NCBI RefSeq assembly: GCF_039634785.1
Contig: NZ_JBBIAB010000001.1
Coordinates: 496,001 to 560,000 of the forward strand
Source: Tistrella mobilis
GTDB lineage: Bacteria; Pseudomonadota; Alphaproteobacteria; Tistrellales; Tistrellaceae
Direction of reading: 5' to 3'
Length of the DNA stretch: 64,000 bases
Shown piece by piece: positions 25,848 through 35,363 of this stretch. Made by a program: the position numbers and the translations under genes. Every line of letters starts with the position of its first letter. Position 1 is the first letter of the stretch. The notes under the pieces were generated by a model, which was given only the letters and a program-made list of their open reading frames with translations, was not told the DNA's origin and did no database searches.

Positions 25848-26894
25848 TCAGACGGGATAGCCCAACGCCTCCAGCCCCGGCCGGCAGGCGTCGGTGAGGG
25901 CGGTATAGACGTCCGGCGGCAGGTCGGCGGCGCGGGAGCGGGCGGGGCGCGGGATGGCCGAGACCTCGTCGAGCCAGGCCGGATCGTCGAGGCCGGGATC
26001 GATGAAGTGGATCATGGCCTGAAGCTGTTCGCGGGGCGCGCGCTGAACGTCTTCGAAGGCGACGGTCAGCAGGCGGTCGGGCGGCAGCGGGTCCAGAACC
26101 TCGCGGGCGAGGCCGATCATCAGGCTCCAGAAGGCGCCGAGTTCGGGCAGGGTGACGCCCTCCGCCAGCCGGCGGGCATTGATGAACGGGAAGATCATCC
26201 GCTGGGAGAGGACATCGAGCTGCCGGCCCCGATCGCGGGTGAATTCGCGGGTCGCATCCACGCCCAGGCGGCGGGCCGCCTTCATCGCACCGACCAGTAC
26301 CTTGAAATTGTGATGCTTCTCCATCGACATTGCGGTGTCGCGGCCGTCGCGATGGACATGGATCACGCGGGCGTCGGGGAAGAGGCGGAGCAGCTTGGCC
26401 GCCAGCATCAGCGACCCGCCGGAACGCTCGATCCAGACCCTGCGGCCAAGGCGGCCGGCGAGGTCTTCGAAGAGGGCCCGGTACTGATCGGCAATCGGCA
26501 TCGCCGGCCGCGCCCGCACCACGGGTTCCAGCGCATCGTAGAGCGCTTCGGGGGCGTCGGTCAGATGCGGCAGGGTGACCATCATCATCGGCGGCAGATC
26601 CGCCAGGCCGTAGCGCATGCCCGGCTGATCATAGGGGTAGAGCATTTCGTCGACGACGATGCCGTCGCGGAGCATGGCGCGGAGCGCCGGGCTCTGGCGG
26701 GAGAGGATCCGCCAGAAGCCGTCGCCGCCGATGCTGTCATGGGCGAAGGCCTCGGGGCCGAGCGGCACGAAGAATTCCGACAGGCTGAGCACAGCCGGAT
26801 GGCGGGAGAGCAGGTCCGAGATCATGGTGGACCCGCATCGCCCGGTGCTCAGCACCAGCACCGGCGGGATGTCGGTGGTCCGGGTCACGGTCAC
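25848..26894 (-). CDS. Sulfotransferase-family protein
   Basis: A 348-residue P-loop protein. The PAPS 5'-phosphosulfate loop is at the N-terminus (LVLSTGRCGSTMISDLL, about residues 12-28), and the 3'-phosphate motif near residue 190 (VIHVHRDGRDTAMS). It should transfer sulfate from PAPS to a hydroxyl or amine on an unknown acceptor. The start is GTG at 26894, overlapping the stop of the upstream oxygenase-like gene (GTGA), so the genes are translationally coupled. A downstream in-frame GTG at 26888 is possible. The coupling to two MpaB/Lcp-type proteins suggests that oxidation and sulfation act on one substrate. Confidence 0.82.
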   Translation of the reverse strand: MTVTRTTDIPPVLVLSTGRCGSTMISDLLSRHPAVLSLSEFFVPLGPEAFAHDSIGGDGFWRILSRQSPALRAMLRDGIVVDEMLYPYDQPGMRYGLADLPPMMMVTLPHLTDAPEALYDALEPVVRARPAMPIADQYRALFEDLAGRLGRRVWIERSGGSLMLAAKLLRLFPDARVIHVHRDGRDTAMSMEKHHNFKVLVGAMKAARRLGVDATREFTRDRGRQLDVLSQRMIFPFINARRLAEGVTLPELGAFWSLMIGLAREVLDPLPPDRLLTVAFEDVQRAPREQLQAMIHFIDPGLDDPAWLDEVSAIPRPARSRAADLPPDVYTALTDACRPGLEALGYPV

Positions 26895-28063
26895 GACGGG
26901 CGGTCCTTTTCGGCATGGAGATGGGCGGGCATGCGGTAGTCGTTGCCGGCCCCGTCCGAAAAGGAGAGGTCGATCATCTGCGCGAACTGGAAGGCGCGGC
27001 GGCGGCGATCCCAGGCCGGGACGTGGCGGCGCAGCACCCGGTCGGCCCGGTTGCGCAGGCGCAGGGCCGCCAGGGCACCGAAATTGCGTGCGGGCGGGTA
27101 GTTCAGCGCATCGGCCATCTGATCGCCGATCATGCCCCGCGACACCGAATAGATCAGGCGGACCAGCTTGCGGCGCTCGCCCGCATCGGTGATGCCGGCG
27201 ACCACCGGTGCCGAATTGATCAGACCGTTGGCGAGCAGGATCGCCTCCAGATCCGGCGGTGGCTCCGCCGCCATGCCCAGGCGGAAGAGATGCATGGCGG
27301 CGGCTTCGTCTGCCGCCTGCAGCTCGGGCGCCACCCCCATCAGATGGCCGGAATAGCGCCAGATCATCATGAAGGAGCGGCGCTCGTCCTCGGTGGGCTC
27401 GACGCCGAGTTTGCGGGCGCGATCGAGCAATCCGCCCGAGAAGGCGGCGGTGGCGAAAGCGATATGGGCGGAGCTGAGCGGCACGCCCCAGGCCGGGCCG
27501 TCCCATTCCTCCGCCGTCGCCAGCAAGACGCGCAGCCGGGCATGCATCAGCCGGATGCGGACCGACATCTTCCAGCCATCGCCATGACGGTCGAGCCCGC
27601 CGGGCAGAAAAATCTCCGAGATGTGGCGGTTGTTCTGTTTCAGCCGCCGCACGCCCTGATCCACCAGCCGGCCGGTGATGGAGAACGACTTGCTGATCAG
27701 GGTGGAGAAGCCCTCGACCAGCACGGCGCCCACGAAGGCCGCGATGAACATCTCGGAATTACCATGGAAAGCCCGGCAGCCCGGGCCGGTGAAGCCGGGA
27801 TCGAACCAGTCGGGCACCCGCTCGGTTTCGGCCAGGAAATCCCGCCAGGCGGCAGGGGCATCGGCCACGGCCGTCGGGCCGCCATCCATGCCCCGGTGCA
27901 TCCAGTCGCGCTGAACCGGAGCCGGTACGTCACGGAAGGCCGCCATCACCGCATCTGCCAGAGGATCGCCGATCATGGTATGACGGAGATATGTTTCGGT
28001 CAGTGCAGGATCGATGCGGCGGGCACGGGCCATGCCGTCCTGGTAGGCACTCGGGATCTGCAT
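26891..28063 (-). CDS. Oxygenase MpaB/Lcp family protein (DUF2236), copy 2
   Basis: A 390-residue all-helical soluble protein of the MpaB / latex-clearing-protein family, whose studied members are haem b enzymes that cleave isoprenoid chains with O2. The conserved core includes CRAFHGNSEMF, SISKSF-like ISKSFSITGRLVDQG, EIFLPGGL and RIRLMHARLR, whose histidine is the likely haem ligand. Later come AHIAF, LANGLINSAP and RNRADRVLRRH. There is no signal peptide, unlike secreted rubber oxygenases. It is a paralogue of the gene 24 bases upstream and overlaps the sulfotransferase downstream. Substrate unknown; haem content is family-based inference. Confidence 0.78.
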   Translation of the reverse strand: MQIPSAYQDGMARARRIDPALTETYLRHTMIGDPLADAVMAAFRDVPAPVQRDWMHRGMDGGPTAVADAPAAWRDFLAETERVPDWFDPGFTGPGCRAFHGNSEMFIAAFVGAVLVEGFSTLISKSFSITGRLVDQGVRRLKQNNRHISEIFLPGGLDRHGDGWKMSVRIRLMHARLRVLLATAEEWDGPAWGVPLSSAHIAFATAAFSGGLLDRARKLGVEPTEDERRSFMMIWRYSGHLMGVAPELQAADEAAAMHLFRLGMAAEPPPDLEAILLANGLINSAPVVAGITDAGERRKLVRLIYSVSRGMIGDQMADALNYPPARNFGALAALRLRNRADRVLRRHVPAWDRRRRAFQFAQMIDLSFSDGAGNDYRMPAHLHAEKDRPS

Positions 28064-28087
28064 GCGTGGCTCCGGGCAGGCGTCAGG

Positions 28088-29251
28088 TCAGGCGGGGAGT
28101 TCGTCCTCCGCCGCCGCTTGGGGAAGGCCGGTGTCCAGCCCCTCGAAGGAGAGATCGAGCAGCTGGGTGAACTGACCGGCACGGCGGCGGCGGTCATAGA
28201 AACCGATATGCCGGCGCAGCAGCAGATCGGCCCGGTTGCGCAGCCGGATCGCGGTCAGGGTATCCATGCCGCGGGTCTCGGGGAAGTGCAGGGCGGTTGC
28301 GAGATCGCCACCGATTAACCCGCGCGAGATGCCGTAGAGTTGTCGTACCAGCTTGCGGCGCAGGTCGGGATCATCGACCCCGGCGGCCATCGGGGCGGAA
28401 TTGATCAGCCCGTTGGCGAGCACGATGCCTTCGATCTCGGGCGGCGGTTCCATCATCCGGCCGATCCGGAACAGCTGCTGGGCCTCGATTTCATGGCGCG
28501 GCAGCAGCTCGGCCGGCACGCCGGTCAGATGGCCGGCCATGCGCCAGATCATCATGAAGGCGCGGCGCTCTTCGGGGAACAGCTCCACACCCAGCACCCG
28601 GGCGCGTTCCAGCAGGCGGCCCGACAGAGCGGCATTCATGAAGGCGATATGGGCGGCGCTGAGCGGCGTGCCCCAGTCTTCATGGTTCCAGTCGGCGGAG
28701 CGCGCGGTCAGCAGGCGCAGGCGGGCATGCATCAGCCGGATGCGCAGCGCCATCTTCCAGCCTTCGCCGAATTCGCCGAGCCCGCCCGGCAGGAAGATCT
28801 CGGACAGCAGCTGGTTGTTCTGGCGGAAGCGCCGGCCGGCCTGATCCCCCAGCCGGCCGCTGGTGATGAAGGCCTTGGCGATCAGGGTCGAATAGGCTTC
28901 GACCAGCGAGCCCGCGACGAAGGCCGCGAGAAACATGCGTGAATTGCCGTGAAAGGCCCTGCAGCCGGGCAGGGTCCGGCTTTGGGTGAACCAGTAGGGC
29001 ACGTCCGTGGCATGCGCGAAGAGGTCGCGCAACGCCTGCGGCGCGTCACCCAGCCCGGCCAGACCTTCGTCCAGTCCGATCCGGATCCACGGGCGTTGTC
29101 GCGCGGTGGCGGCAGCCGCAACCGCCGCATCGGCAAGCGGGTCGCCCAGGCTCAGATGACGGGCATAACGCTCCGCCAGCCCGGCATCGAGAAGCCGGGC
29201 ACGGGCGAAGCCGTCCCGAAAGGCGGCGGGTATGTCCACGACCTGGGTCAT
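28088..29251 (-). CDS. Oxygenase MpaB/Lcp family protein (DUF2236), copy 1
   Basis: A 387-residue paralogue of the next gene, collinear over its whole length. Shared blocks are CRAFHGNS, TLIAKAF, GRLGDQAGRRFRQNNQ, EIFLPGGL, RIRLMHARLR, PLSAAHIAF, LANGLINSAP, RRKLVRQLYGISRGLIG and RNRADLLLRRH. The loops differ enough that this is an old duplication, so the two proteins may form a heteromer or act on different substrates. First gene of the minus-strand trio with copy 2 and the sulfotransferase. The start ATG 29251 gives the same N-terminal layout (IPAAFRDGFARARLLD) as copy 2. Confidence 0.78.
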   Translation of the reverse strand: MTQVVDIPAAFRDGFARARLLDAGLAERYARHLSLGDPLADAAVAAAATARQRPWIRIGLDEGLAGLGDAPQALRDLFAHATDVPYWFTQSRTLPGCRAFHGNSRMFLAAFVAGSLVEAYSTLIAKAFITSGRLGDQAGRRFRQNNQLLSEIFLPGGLGEFGEGWKMALRIRLMHARLRLLTARSADWNHEDWGTPLSAAHIAFMNAALSGRLLERARVLGVELFPEERRAFMMIWRMAGHLTGVPAELLPRHEIEAQQLFRIGRMMEPPPEIEGIVLANGLINSAPMAAGVDDPDLRRKLVRQLYGISRGLIGGDLATALHFPETRGMDTLTAIRLRNRADLLLRRHIGFYDRRRRAGQFTQLLDLSFEGLDTGLPQAAAEDELPA

Positions 29252-29368
29252 GTAGCGGCAGAGGCTCCCGTGACCTGCGGGCTGGATCGGGCTGCGGAAT
29301 CTTAGGCGCAGCCGACCCGTCGGGTCCAGGGGCGCAAAGCCCTGCCGCTCATGAACGTATCCGGTGGG

Positions 29369-30208
29369 TCACTCCGTGGCAGGGATTTCTGCGCTGACGG
29401 CCGCCGGCGGCGGTGCCGCATCGGCGCGGTATTCGGTCCAGGCCAGGCGCGCCGAAAGCGCCAGACAGGTGCAGACCAGCAGCGGTTTCACGATCCGGGT
29501 GCCGCGGGCGATCACCAGGGCGGCCCCGATGCGGGCGCCGATGATCGCACCCGTGGCCATCACCGCCCCCAGCATCCAGTCGATATGGCCGCCGAGTGCG
29601 AAGACGGCGAGGGCCGAGAGATTGCTGGTCAGGTTGAGCAGCTTGGTCTCGGCCACCGCCCGGCGCATGCCGCGGCCATCGAGGGCGACCAGCGCCAGCA
29701 TGAAGAAGGAGCCGGTCCCGGGCCCGAAGAAGCCGTCATAGAAGCCGATCAGCGGCGCCACGATCCAGCCGGTGACCCAGCCCGGCACGCGGGCCTCGGC
29801 ATCGATATCGCCCACCCGTGGCGAGAGCAGGAAATAGGCGGCCATCACACCCAGCAGCACCGGCAGGATGCGGCCCAGTGCCGAGGGGTCGATCGACTGG
29901 ACGGCAAGCGACCCCAGGGCCGCGCCGGCCAGCACGGTCAGGATCCGCGGCACCACCTCGCGCACACGCACCTGGCCCGAGCGGACATAGGTGATCGCCG
30001 CCATGGCCGTGCCCATCGAGGACTGCACCTTGTTGGTGGCGATCGCGGTGGCAGGCGCCACGCCGGCTGCGAGCATGGCGGGCAGGGTGATCAGCCCGCC
30101 GCCGCCGGCGATGGCGTCGATGGCGGCGGCTACGACCGCGGCTGCGAACAGGGCCAGCAGCAGCTCCGGACCGACGGGATGGGTGAGAAAGGCCGACAGG
30201 ATGTCCAT
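29369..30208 (-). CDS. TauE/SafE-family membrane permease
   Basis: A 279-residue integral membrane protein with about eight hydrophobic segments. Typical family motifs are the inverted-repeat loops AAAIDAIAGGGGLITLPAML with TNKVQSSMGT near the N-terminus and GFYDGFFGPGTGSFFMLALV in the middle. Members export sulfite, sulfoacetate or related organosulfur anions, though many are uncharacterised. It is 117 bases upstream of the MpaB/sulfotransferase trio on the same strand. A link to sulfur handling with that trio is possible but unproven. Confidence 0.86.
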   Translation of the reverse strand: MDILSAFLTHPVGPELLLALFAAAVVAAAIDAIAGGGGLITLPAMLAAGVAPATAIATNKVQSSMGTAMAAITYVRSGQVRVREVVPRILTVLAGAALGSLAVQSIDPSALGRILPVLLGVMAAYFLLSPRVGDIDAEARVPGWVTGWIVAPLIGFYDGFFGPGTGSFFMLALVALDGRGMRRAVAETKLLNLTSNLSALAVFALGGHIDWMLGAVMATGAIIGARIGAALVIARGTRIVKPLLVCTCLALSARLAWTEYRADAAPPPAAVSAEIPATE

Positions 30209-30338
30209 GACGCGCAGATGCCGGGATGGGGGCGGGGGTGCCTTGGGGTGTACGCCCCGCCCGCCTGCCGGTCACCCGAATTTCCCTCGCGCCCGACGCA
30301 GGGCCGCCCTGCATCTGCCGTCAGTTCAGCATCTGCCA

Positions 30339-31322
30339 TCAACCCTGGGCCGGGCGCACATCCTGTGCATGGGCGGCCATGGTGGCCGCAATCGCGCGCT
30401 CGGGCGCCGTCGGCCGGAAATCGGGCACCAGCACCTGAAGACGATTGCCGGTGAGCACGACCGGATCGTCGAACAGATAGCGCAGCTCCAGCAGCTCGCG
30501 GGCGACCGGATCGGTCAGGGCCGCCAGGCGCAGCAGCCACCAGGGCAGGCGCTTCGGGCCGAGCCGGGGGTGGCCTGCGGCAGCCGCCGCCATCTCCATG
30601 AAGCGGCGCTGCGTGTCGAACAGCTGCGCCGCCAGATGAACATGCTCCACGGGGGCCAGGCGTTCCGGCGCCTCGAGAAGGTCGGCGGTGAGCCGGGCGA
30701 GGTCGGGCACGAAGCACCACTGGTGCGGCAGGTCCAGCGGCCCCGGCCAGCGCGGCGCCTGTCCCTTCGCCAGCCTGGCGAAGATCATGTCGGTCAGCCC
30801 GTTGCGCACCGTGGGGCCGTAGAAATCGCCGGCGCGCAGGATCAAGACCGGTGCCGCGCCCTCGCGGCCCAGCGTCTCGATGGCGGTCTCGAGATCGGCG
30901 CGCAGCCGGCCCTTGACCGTATCGGGGCGGCGCTCCGCCTCTTCATGCAGCGGCCGGGCATCCTGGCGGCCGAAGGCATAGACATTGCCGGGGAAGACCA
31001 GGCGGGCACCGCTTGCGCGGGCACCTTCGATCGCGGCCGCGGTGATGCGGCGCATCGCCGGGTCCCATTGCGGATAGGGCAGGTTCACGGCATGGACGAT
31101 CGCATCCATGCCCTGCGCGGCATGGGCGACGAGCGCCGGGTCGCGGGCGTCGCCGACCACGATATCGGCGTCTTCCGGCAGGCCCAGCCGGCCGAGCCGG
31201 GCCGGATCGCGGACCAGAAGCCGCAGATACCAGCCGCGCCGGCCCAGCTCCTGCGCCATCGCGCCGCCGAACCCGCCCGCCGCCCCAAGGATCAGGGCCT
31301 GCCTGTTGCCGCTGTCGACCAT
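30339..31322 (-). CDS. NAD(P)-binding epimerase/reductase-like protein (extended SDR)
   Basis: A 327-residue Rossmann protein. The dinucleotide loop GAAGGFGGAMAQEL is at residues 13-26, followed by VVGDARD and IHAVNLPYPQW. In place of the usual YxxxK catalytic pair the chain has FPGNVYAFG, so a classical dehydratase or epimerase reaction is doubtful. Such proteins often act as NADPH-binding reductases or sensors (NmrA-like). Substrate unknown. Monocistronic as far as visible, with 258 bases to the divergent YciI gene. Confidence 0.72.
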   Translation of the reverse strand: MVDSGNRQALILGAAGGFGGAMAQELGRRGWYLRLLVRDPARLGRLGLPEDADIVVGDARDPALVAHAAQGMDAIVHAVNLPYPQWDPAMRRITAAAIEGARASGARLVFPGNVYAFGRQDARPLHEEAERRPDTVKGRLRADLETAIETLGREGAAPVLILRAGDFYGPTVRNGLTDMIFARLAKGQAPRWPGPLDLPHQWCFVPDLARLTADLLEAPERLAPVEHVHLAAQLFDTQRRFMEMAAAAAGHPRLGPKRLPWWLLRLAALTDPVARELLELRYLFDDPVVLTGNRLQVLVPDFRPTAPERAIAATMAAHAQDVRPAQG

Positions 31323-31580
31323 GCGCGTCTCCCGCTCCGGACCGATATCGCCAAAGGTAGGGGGCGCGGGGCCGGCCTGCCAATGTCATGATGTGTGAAG
31401 GACAACCGACGGCAACCATGGCGCGTTCCGCGGGCCACCGCTCCGGGGAGGGAGAGGGTGGAAGGCCCCCCTCGGAACGCGGTCCTGGCGGTCGCGGCCG
31501 TCCCGGACTTGCCGCACAGGACGTCATCGGCGCAGAATGGCGACGCCCGAACCATCCTGCTGCCGAGGAGTAAGGCCCCC

Positions 31581-31865
31581 ATGCTGTTCGCCATCATCTG
31601 TATCGACAAGCCCGGCCACGAGGCCGTACGCCTTGAGAACCGCCCCGACCATGTGGCCTTTCTCAAGGAAGAGGGCGAACAGGTGGTCTTGGCCGGACCT
31701 TTCCTCTCCGACGACGGTGCCACGATGATCGGCAGCCTGCTGATCTATGACGCCGAAACGCTGGAGGAGGCGAAGGAGTTCGCCGCCGGTGATCCTTATG
31801 CAAAGGCCGGGCTGTTCGAGAGCGTCACGATCCGTCCGTGGCGCAAGGTTTTCGACAATCGCTGA
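31581..31865 (+). CDS. YciI-family protein
   Basis: A 94-residue cytoplasmic protein of the YciI/YCII fold (ferredoxin-like dimer). The conserved pattern includes the N-terminal LFAIICIDKPG, RPDHVAFL with its histidine, the aspartate in SDDG and DPYAKAGLFESV. The active-site His/Asp pair is kept; the only enzyme studied well in the group is a dechlorinating hydrolase-like protein, and general function is uncertain. ATG 31581 matches the domain start; GAGGAG and AAGG lie upstream. First of three closely packed plus-strand genes. Confidence 0.85.
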   Translation: MLFAIICIDKPGHEAVRLENRPDHVAFLKEEGEQVVLAGPFLSDDGATMIGSLLIYDAETLEEAKEFAAGDPYAKAGLFESVTIRPWRKVFDNR

Positions 31866-31886
31866 CCGGCCGGGAGACGCGACGCG

Positions 31887-32306
31887 ATGGCCCGCTGGCT
31901 GGTGAAATCGGAACCGTTCAAGTATTCCTGGGACCGGATGGTCGCGGATGGCCGTACCCATTGGGATGGCGTGCGCAATCATCAGGCCTCGGCCAATCTG
32001 AAGGCGATGAAGACCGGCGATCGCGCCTTCTTCTATCATTCGAACGAAGGCAAGGAGATCGTGGGCGTCGTAGAGATCGTCCGCGAATATTATCCGGATC
32101 CGTCGGACGAAAAGGGTCGTTTCGGCATGGTCGATGTGGCACCGGTAGCGGCGGTCAAGCGGCCGGTGACGCTGGCCGAGATCAAGGCCGATCCGGCGCT
32201 GGAAGGCATTGCGCTGGTGCGCCAGTCCCGGCTGTCGGTGATGCCGGTCTCGGACGAGCACTGGGACCATATCTGCCGTCTGGCCGGCATCGAGCCCGGT
32301 GTCTGA
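31887..32306 (+). CDS. EVE-domain protein
   Basis: A 139-residue protein made entirely of an EVE (PUA-like) domain: WLVKSEPFKYSWD at the start, WDGVRNHQASANL, and FYHSNEGKEIVGVVEIVREYYPDP. EVE domains bind modified bases in DNA or RNA; stand-alone bacterial members (thymocyte nuclear protein 1 homologues) are widespread and their exact ligand is unknown. It starts 21 bases after the YciI gene and ends touching the Rieske gene, so all three are probably one operon. Confidence 0.9.
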   Translation: MARWLVKSEPFKYSWDRMVADGRTHWDGVRNHQASANLKAMKTGDRAFFYHSNEGKEIVGVVEIVREYYPDPSDEKGRFGMVDVAPVAAVKRPVTLAEIKADPALEGIALVRQSRLSVMPVSDEHWDHICRLAGIEPGV

Positions 32307-32307
32307 G

Positions 32308-32667
32308 ATGCAGGATGACGGGGGGCGCCGGCTGCGGCTCTGCCCGGCGGCAGAGGTGCCGGAAGGTGGCGGCCGGGGCTTTGTGTTCGGGCGCATGCCC
32401 GAGGAATTCCGGGTCTTCGTGATCCGCTGGCAGGGGGAACTTCGGGCGTATGAGAATGCCTGCCCCCATGCCGGCGTCTCGCTGGACTGGACACCTGACC
32501 GGTTCTTCGACCGGACGGGCGACCTGCTGATCTGCGCGCTCCACGGCGCGCGGTTCCGTCCCGATGACGGGCTCTGTGTCGCCGGCCCCTGCCGGGGGCT
32601 GCGGCTGCCGGCGCTGGCGCTGGAGTGCGACGGGGACGGGGTGTTGCATGCAATCCGGCCGGACTGA
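32308..32667 (+). CDS. Small Rieske [2Fe-2S] protein
   Basis: A 119-residue soluble ferredoxin-like protein. The two cluster-binding loops are CPHAG and CALHGA, about 40 residues apart. The spacing is longer than in bacterial Rieske ferredoxins, with a WTPDRFFDRTGD insert. It lacks a membrane anchor, so it is an electron carrier or a protein partner rather than part of bc1. The ATG at 32308 follows the EVE stop by one base; an in-frame GTG at 32299 would overlap it. The oxygenase it serves is not obvious in the operon. Confidence 0.83.
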   Translation: MQDDGGRRLRLCPAAEVPEGGGRGFVFGRMPEEFRVFVIRWQGELRAYENACPHAGVSLDWTPDRFFDRTGDLLICALHGARFRPDDGLCVAGPCRGLRLPALALECDGDGVLHAIRPD

Positions 32668-32779
32668 CGGCCGCGTTGCCACGTGTAAGTGTGACGTCCG
32701 GATTTCAACCGGGCGCTGAGTGACGCTGCCGCGCCTGACCGCGGCCGCGAGGGATCCGACCGAGGGGGAAACCCAGCCC

Positions 32780-34738
32780 ATGTCAGACGACAAGACCGCA
32801 GAGCCGAAGACGCTCTATCCCGTTCCGGAGGCCTTCGCGCGTGAGGCCCTGATCGACAAGGCCCGCTACGACGAGATGTACGCGCGCTCGATTTCGGATC
32901 CGGAAGGCTTCTGGGCCGAGCAGGCCGAAGCACTGGACTGGATCAGGCGCTGGGACCGGGTCAAGAACACCGACTTTACCGGCGATGTGTCGATCCGCTG
33001 GTTCGAGGGCGGGCAGATCAACGTGGCCTGGAACTGCCTGGACCGCCACGAGGCGACCCGCGGCGCCAAGACGGCGATCATCTGGGAGCCGGATGATCCG
33101 AAGGCGCCGAACCGCCTGATCTCCTATGCCGAACTGGCCGCCGACGTCCGCCGCTTCGCCAATGTGCTGAAGGCACAGGGCGTGAAGAAGGGCGACCGGG
33201 TGACGATCTATCTGCCGATGATCCCGGAAGCCGCGGTGGCGATGCTCGCCTGTGCCCGGATCGGGGCAGTCCATTCGGTGGTCTTTGCCGGTTTCTCACC
33301 CGACAGCCTGGCCGGCCGCATCGAGGATTGCGGTTCCACCGTGCTGATCACGGCCGACGAGGGCCTGCGCGGCGGCCGGAAGGTGCCGCTGAAGGCCAAT
33401 GCCGACAAGGCGCTGGACCATGCGGGCGGTGTCGGCACCGTGATCGTCGTCCGCCATACCGGCGGCAACGTCGCCATGAAGGACGGCCGCGACGTCTGGT
33501 GGCATGAAGCGGTGGCCGAGGTTTCCGATGATTGCCCGCCGGAGCCGATGGAGTCCGAGGACCCGCTGTTCATCCTCTACACCTCGGGATCGACCGGCAA
33601 GCCCAAGGGCGTGCTGCACACCACCGCCGGCTATCTGCTCTACGCCTCGCTGACCCACAAGACCGTCTTCGATCTGAAGGAGGATGATGTCTACTGGTGC
33701 ACGGCCGATGTGGGCTGGGTGACCGGGCATTCCTACATCCTCTACGGGCCGCTCGCCAACGGCGCCACCACGCTGATGTTCGAGGGCGTGCCCACCTGGC
33801 CCGATGCCGGCCGCCACTGGGAGGTGGTCGACAAATACGGCGTCACGATCTACTACACCGCGCCCACTGCCATCCGCGCCCTGATGCGCGAGGGCGAGGC
33901 GCCGGTGAAGCGGTCGTCGCGCAAGTCGCTGCGCCTGCTGGGCTCGGTGGGTGAGCCGATCAATCCGGAAGCCTGGCGCTGGTACTATGACGTGGTCGGC
34001 GACGGCCGCTGCCCGATCACCGACACCTGGTGGCAGACCGAGACCGGTGGTCTGATGATCGCACCGCTGCCCGGCGCCACCGACCTCAAGCCGGGATCGG
34101 CGACCCTGCCGCTGTTCGGCGTGAAGCCGTTGATCGTCGATAATGAAGGCAAGCCGCTGGAAGGCGCCTGCGAGGGCAATCTCTGCATTGCCGACAGCTG
34201 GCCCGGCCAGATGCGCACGGTCTATGGCGATCACGAGCGCTTCGCCCAGACCTATTTCAGCACCTTCCCCGGCCTCTATTTCACCGGCGACGGCTGCCGG
34301 CGCGACGAGGACGGCTATTACTGGATCACCGGCCGCGTCGACGACGTGATCAACGTCTCGGGCCATCGGATGGGCACCGCCGAGATCGAGAGCGCGCTTG
34401 TCGCCCATGCCAAGGTCGCCGAGGCGGCCGTGGTCGGCTACCCGCACGAGCTGAAGGGCCAGGGCATCTATGCCTATGTCACCCTGATCGCCGGCGAGAC
34501 CCCGTCGGAAGAGCTGCGCAAGGAGCTGGTGGCCTGGGTGCGCAACGAGATCGGCCCGATCGCGACGCCGGATCTGATCCAGTGGGCGCCGGGCCTGCCC
34601 AAGACCCGCTCGGGCAAGATCATGCGCCGCATCCTGCGCAAGATCGCCGCCAACGAGCATGACGGGCTGGGCGACACCTCGACCCTGGCGGACCCGACGG
34701 TGGTCGACGATCTGGTCGGCAACCGCATGAACAAGTGA
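32780..34738 (+). CDS. acs: Acetyl-CoA synthetase
   Basis: A 652-residue AMP-forming ligase that activates acetate, feeding the TCA cycle and the ethylmalonyl-CoA pathway. Signatures: the AMP loop [51 protein letters not shown] given in pieces YFTGDG and [10 protein letters not shown], and the C-terminal [11 protein letters not shown] with the acetylation-controlled lysine at about 613. ATG 32780 lies after GAGGGGGA; an upstream ATG at 32720 would add 20 unconserved residues. It ends at a strong terminator. No acetylase or deacetylase gene is adjacent. Confidence 0.96.
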   Translation: MSDDKTAEPKTLYPVPEAFAREALIDKARYDEMYARSISDPEGFWAEQAEALDWIRRWDRVKNTDFTGDVSIRWFEGGQINVAWNCLDRHEATRGAKTAIIWEPDDPKAPNRLISYAELAADVRRFANVLKAQGVKKGDRVTIYLPMIPEAAVAMLACARIGAVHSVVFAGFSPDSLAGRIEDCGSTVLITADEGLRGGRKVPLKANADKALDHAGGVGTVIVVRHTGGNVAMKDGRDVWWHEAVAEVSDDCPPEPMESEDPLFILYTSGSTGKPKGVLHTTAGYLLYASLTHKTVFDLKEDDVYWCTADVGWVTGHSYILYGPLANGATTLMFEGVPTWPDAGRHWEVVDKYGVTIYYTAPTAIRALMREGEAPVKRSSRKSLRLLGSVGEPINPEAWRWYYDVVGDGRCPITDTWWQTETGGLMIAPLPGATDLKPGSATLPLFGVKPLIVDNEGKPLEGACEGNLCIADSWPGQMRTVYGDHERFAQTYFSTFPGLYFTGDGCRRDEDGYYWITGRVDDVINVSGHRMGTAEIESALVAHAKVAEAAVVGYPHELKGQGIYAYVTLIAGETPSEELRKELVAWVRNEIGPIATPDLIQWAPGLPKTRSGKIMRRILRKIAANEHDGLGDTSTLADPTVVDDLVGNRMNK

Positions 34739-34757
34739 CGCTTGCCGGATGACGTGC

Positions 34758-34789
34758 AAGGGCCCGGCAGTCAGCTGCCGGGCCCTTTT
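34758..34789 (+). terminator. Intrinsic terminator after acs
   Basis: 13-bp perfect stem (AAGGGCCCGGCAG and complement), TCAG loop, followed by TTTT, 20 bases after the acs stop. The A run on the other side lets it also stop the convergent minus-strand gene. Confidence 0.88.
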
Positions 34790-34819
34790 CGCATGGCGGC
34801 ACATCGCCGGCCGGCTGTG

Positions 34820-35206
34820 TCAGGCTGTCCGCGGGCCGGTCGCCTTGAACACCAGCGCGATGAAGGCGAGCCCGCCCAGCAGCACGATGACGCTGCCGGC
34901 CTTGGCGAGCGGCTCTCCGGTTGCGGCATCGCCCGAGAACAGGAGGGTGAGGCCGATGGTCATCACCACCAGGCCGAGATGGGCCAGAATGGCGTGAACC
35001 TTTGCAAGGCGGGTGGCCGCCAGATCCGGGCGGTCCTTCAGCACCAGCCCGTAGATGGCGGCCGAGGCGAAGCCCAGAAGGTTGAGATGGCCGTGGGCCG
35101 GCCCGTATTCGAAGTGCTGGCTGGCGGCCATTACGATGCCTGCGACCATGCCGAGGGCGACATAGATCGCGGCGGCACGCAGATGGAAGGCGGCGAGGGC
35201 GTTCAT
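34820..35206 (-). CDS. Small haem-copper-oxidase-subunit-I-like membrane protein
   Basis: A 128-residue protein with four predicted transmembrane helices. The first two carry GMVAGIVMAASQ and the histidines of PAHGHLNLLGF, and a further histidine pair lies in KVHAILAHLG. This resembles one helical portion of cbb3 oxidase or NO reductase subunit I and belongs to a recognised group of short subunit-I-like proteins. Whether it binds haem is not known. ATG 35206 is chosen at the start of the first helix. It lies 157 bases past the DUF1674 gene on the same strand. Confidence 0.72.
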   Translation of the reverse strand: MNALAAFHLRAAAIYVALGMVAGIVMAASQHFEYGPAHGHLNLLGFASAAIYGLVLKDRPDLAATRLAKVHAILAHLGLVVMTIGLTLLFSGDAATGEPLAKAGSVIVLLGGLAFIALVFKATGPRTA

Positions 35207-35363
35207 GGACGGCCCTTTCTGTGCAGAGTGGTGTGACCCTGTCGTCGATGCGAACCGGCCGGAGGTCGGTTCCGGCCCGGCGCGGATTTCCACACCATAT
35301 CCTGCCGCCGATCAACGCCCTGCACAGGGCGGGTCGAAGGGGGGTGAACGGCCGTCAACCTCC

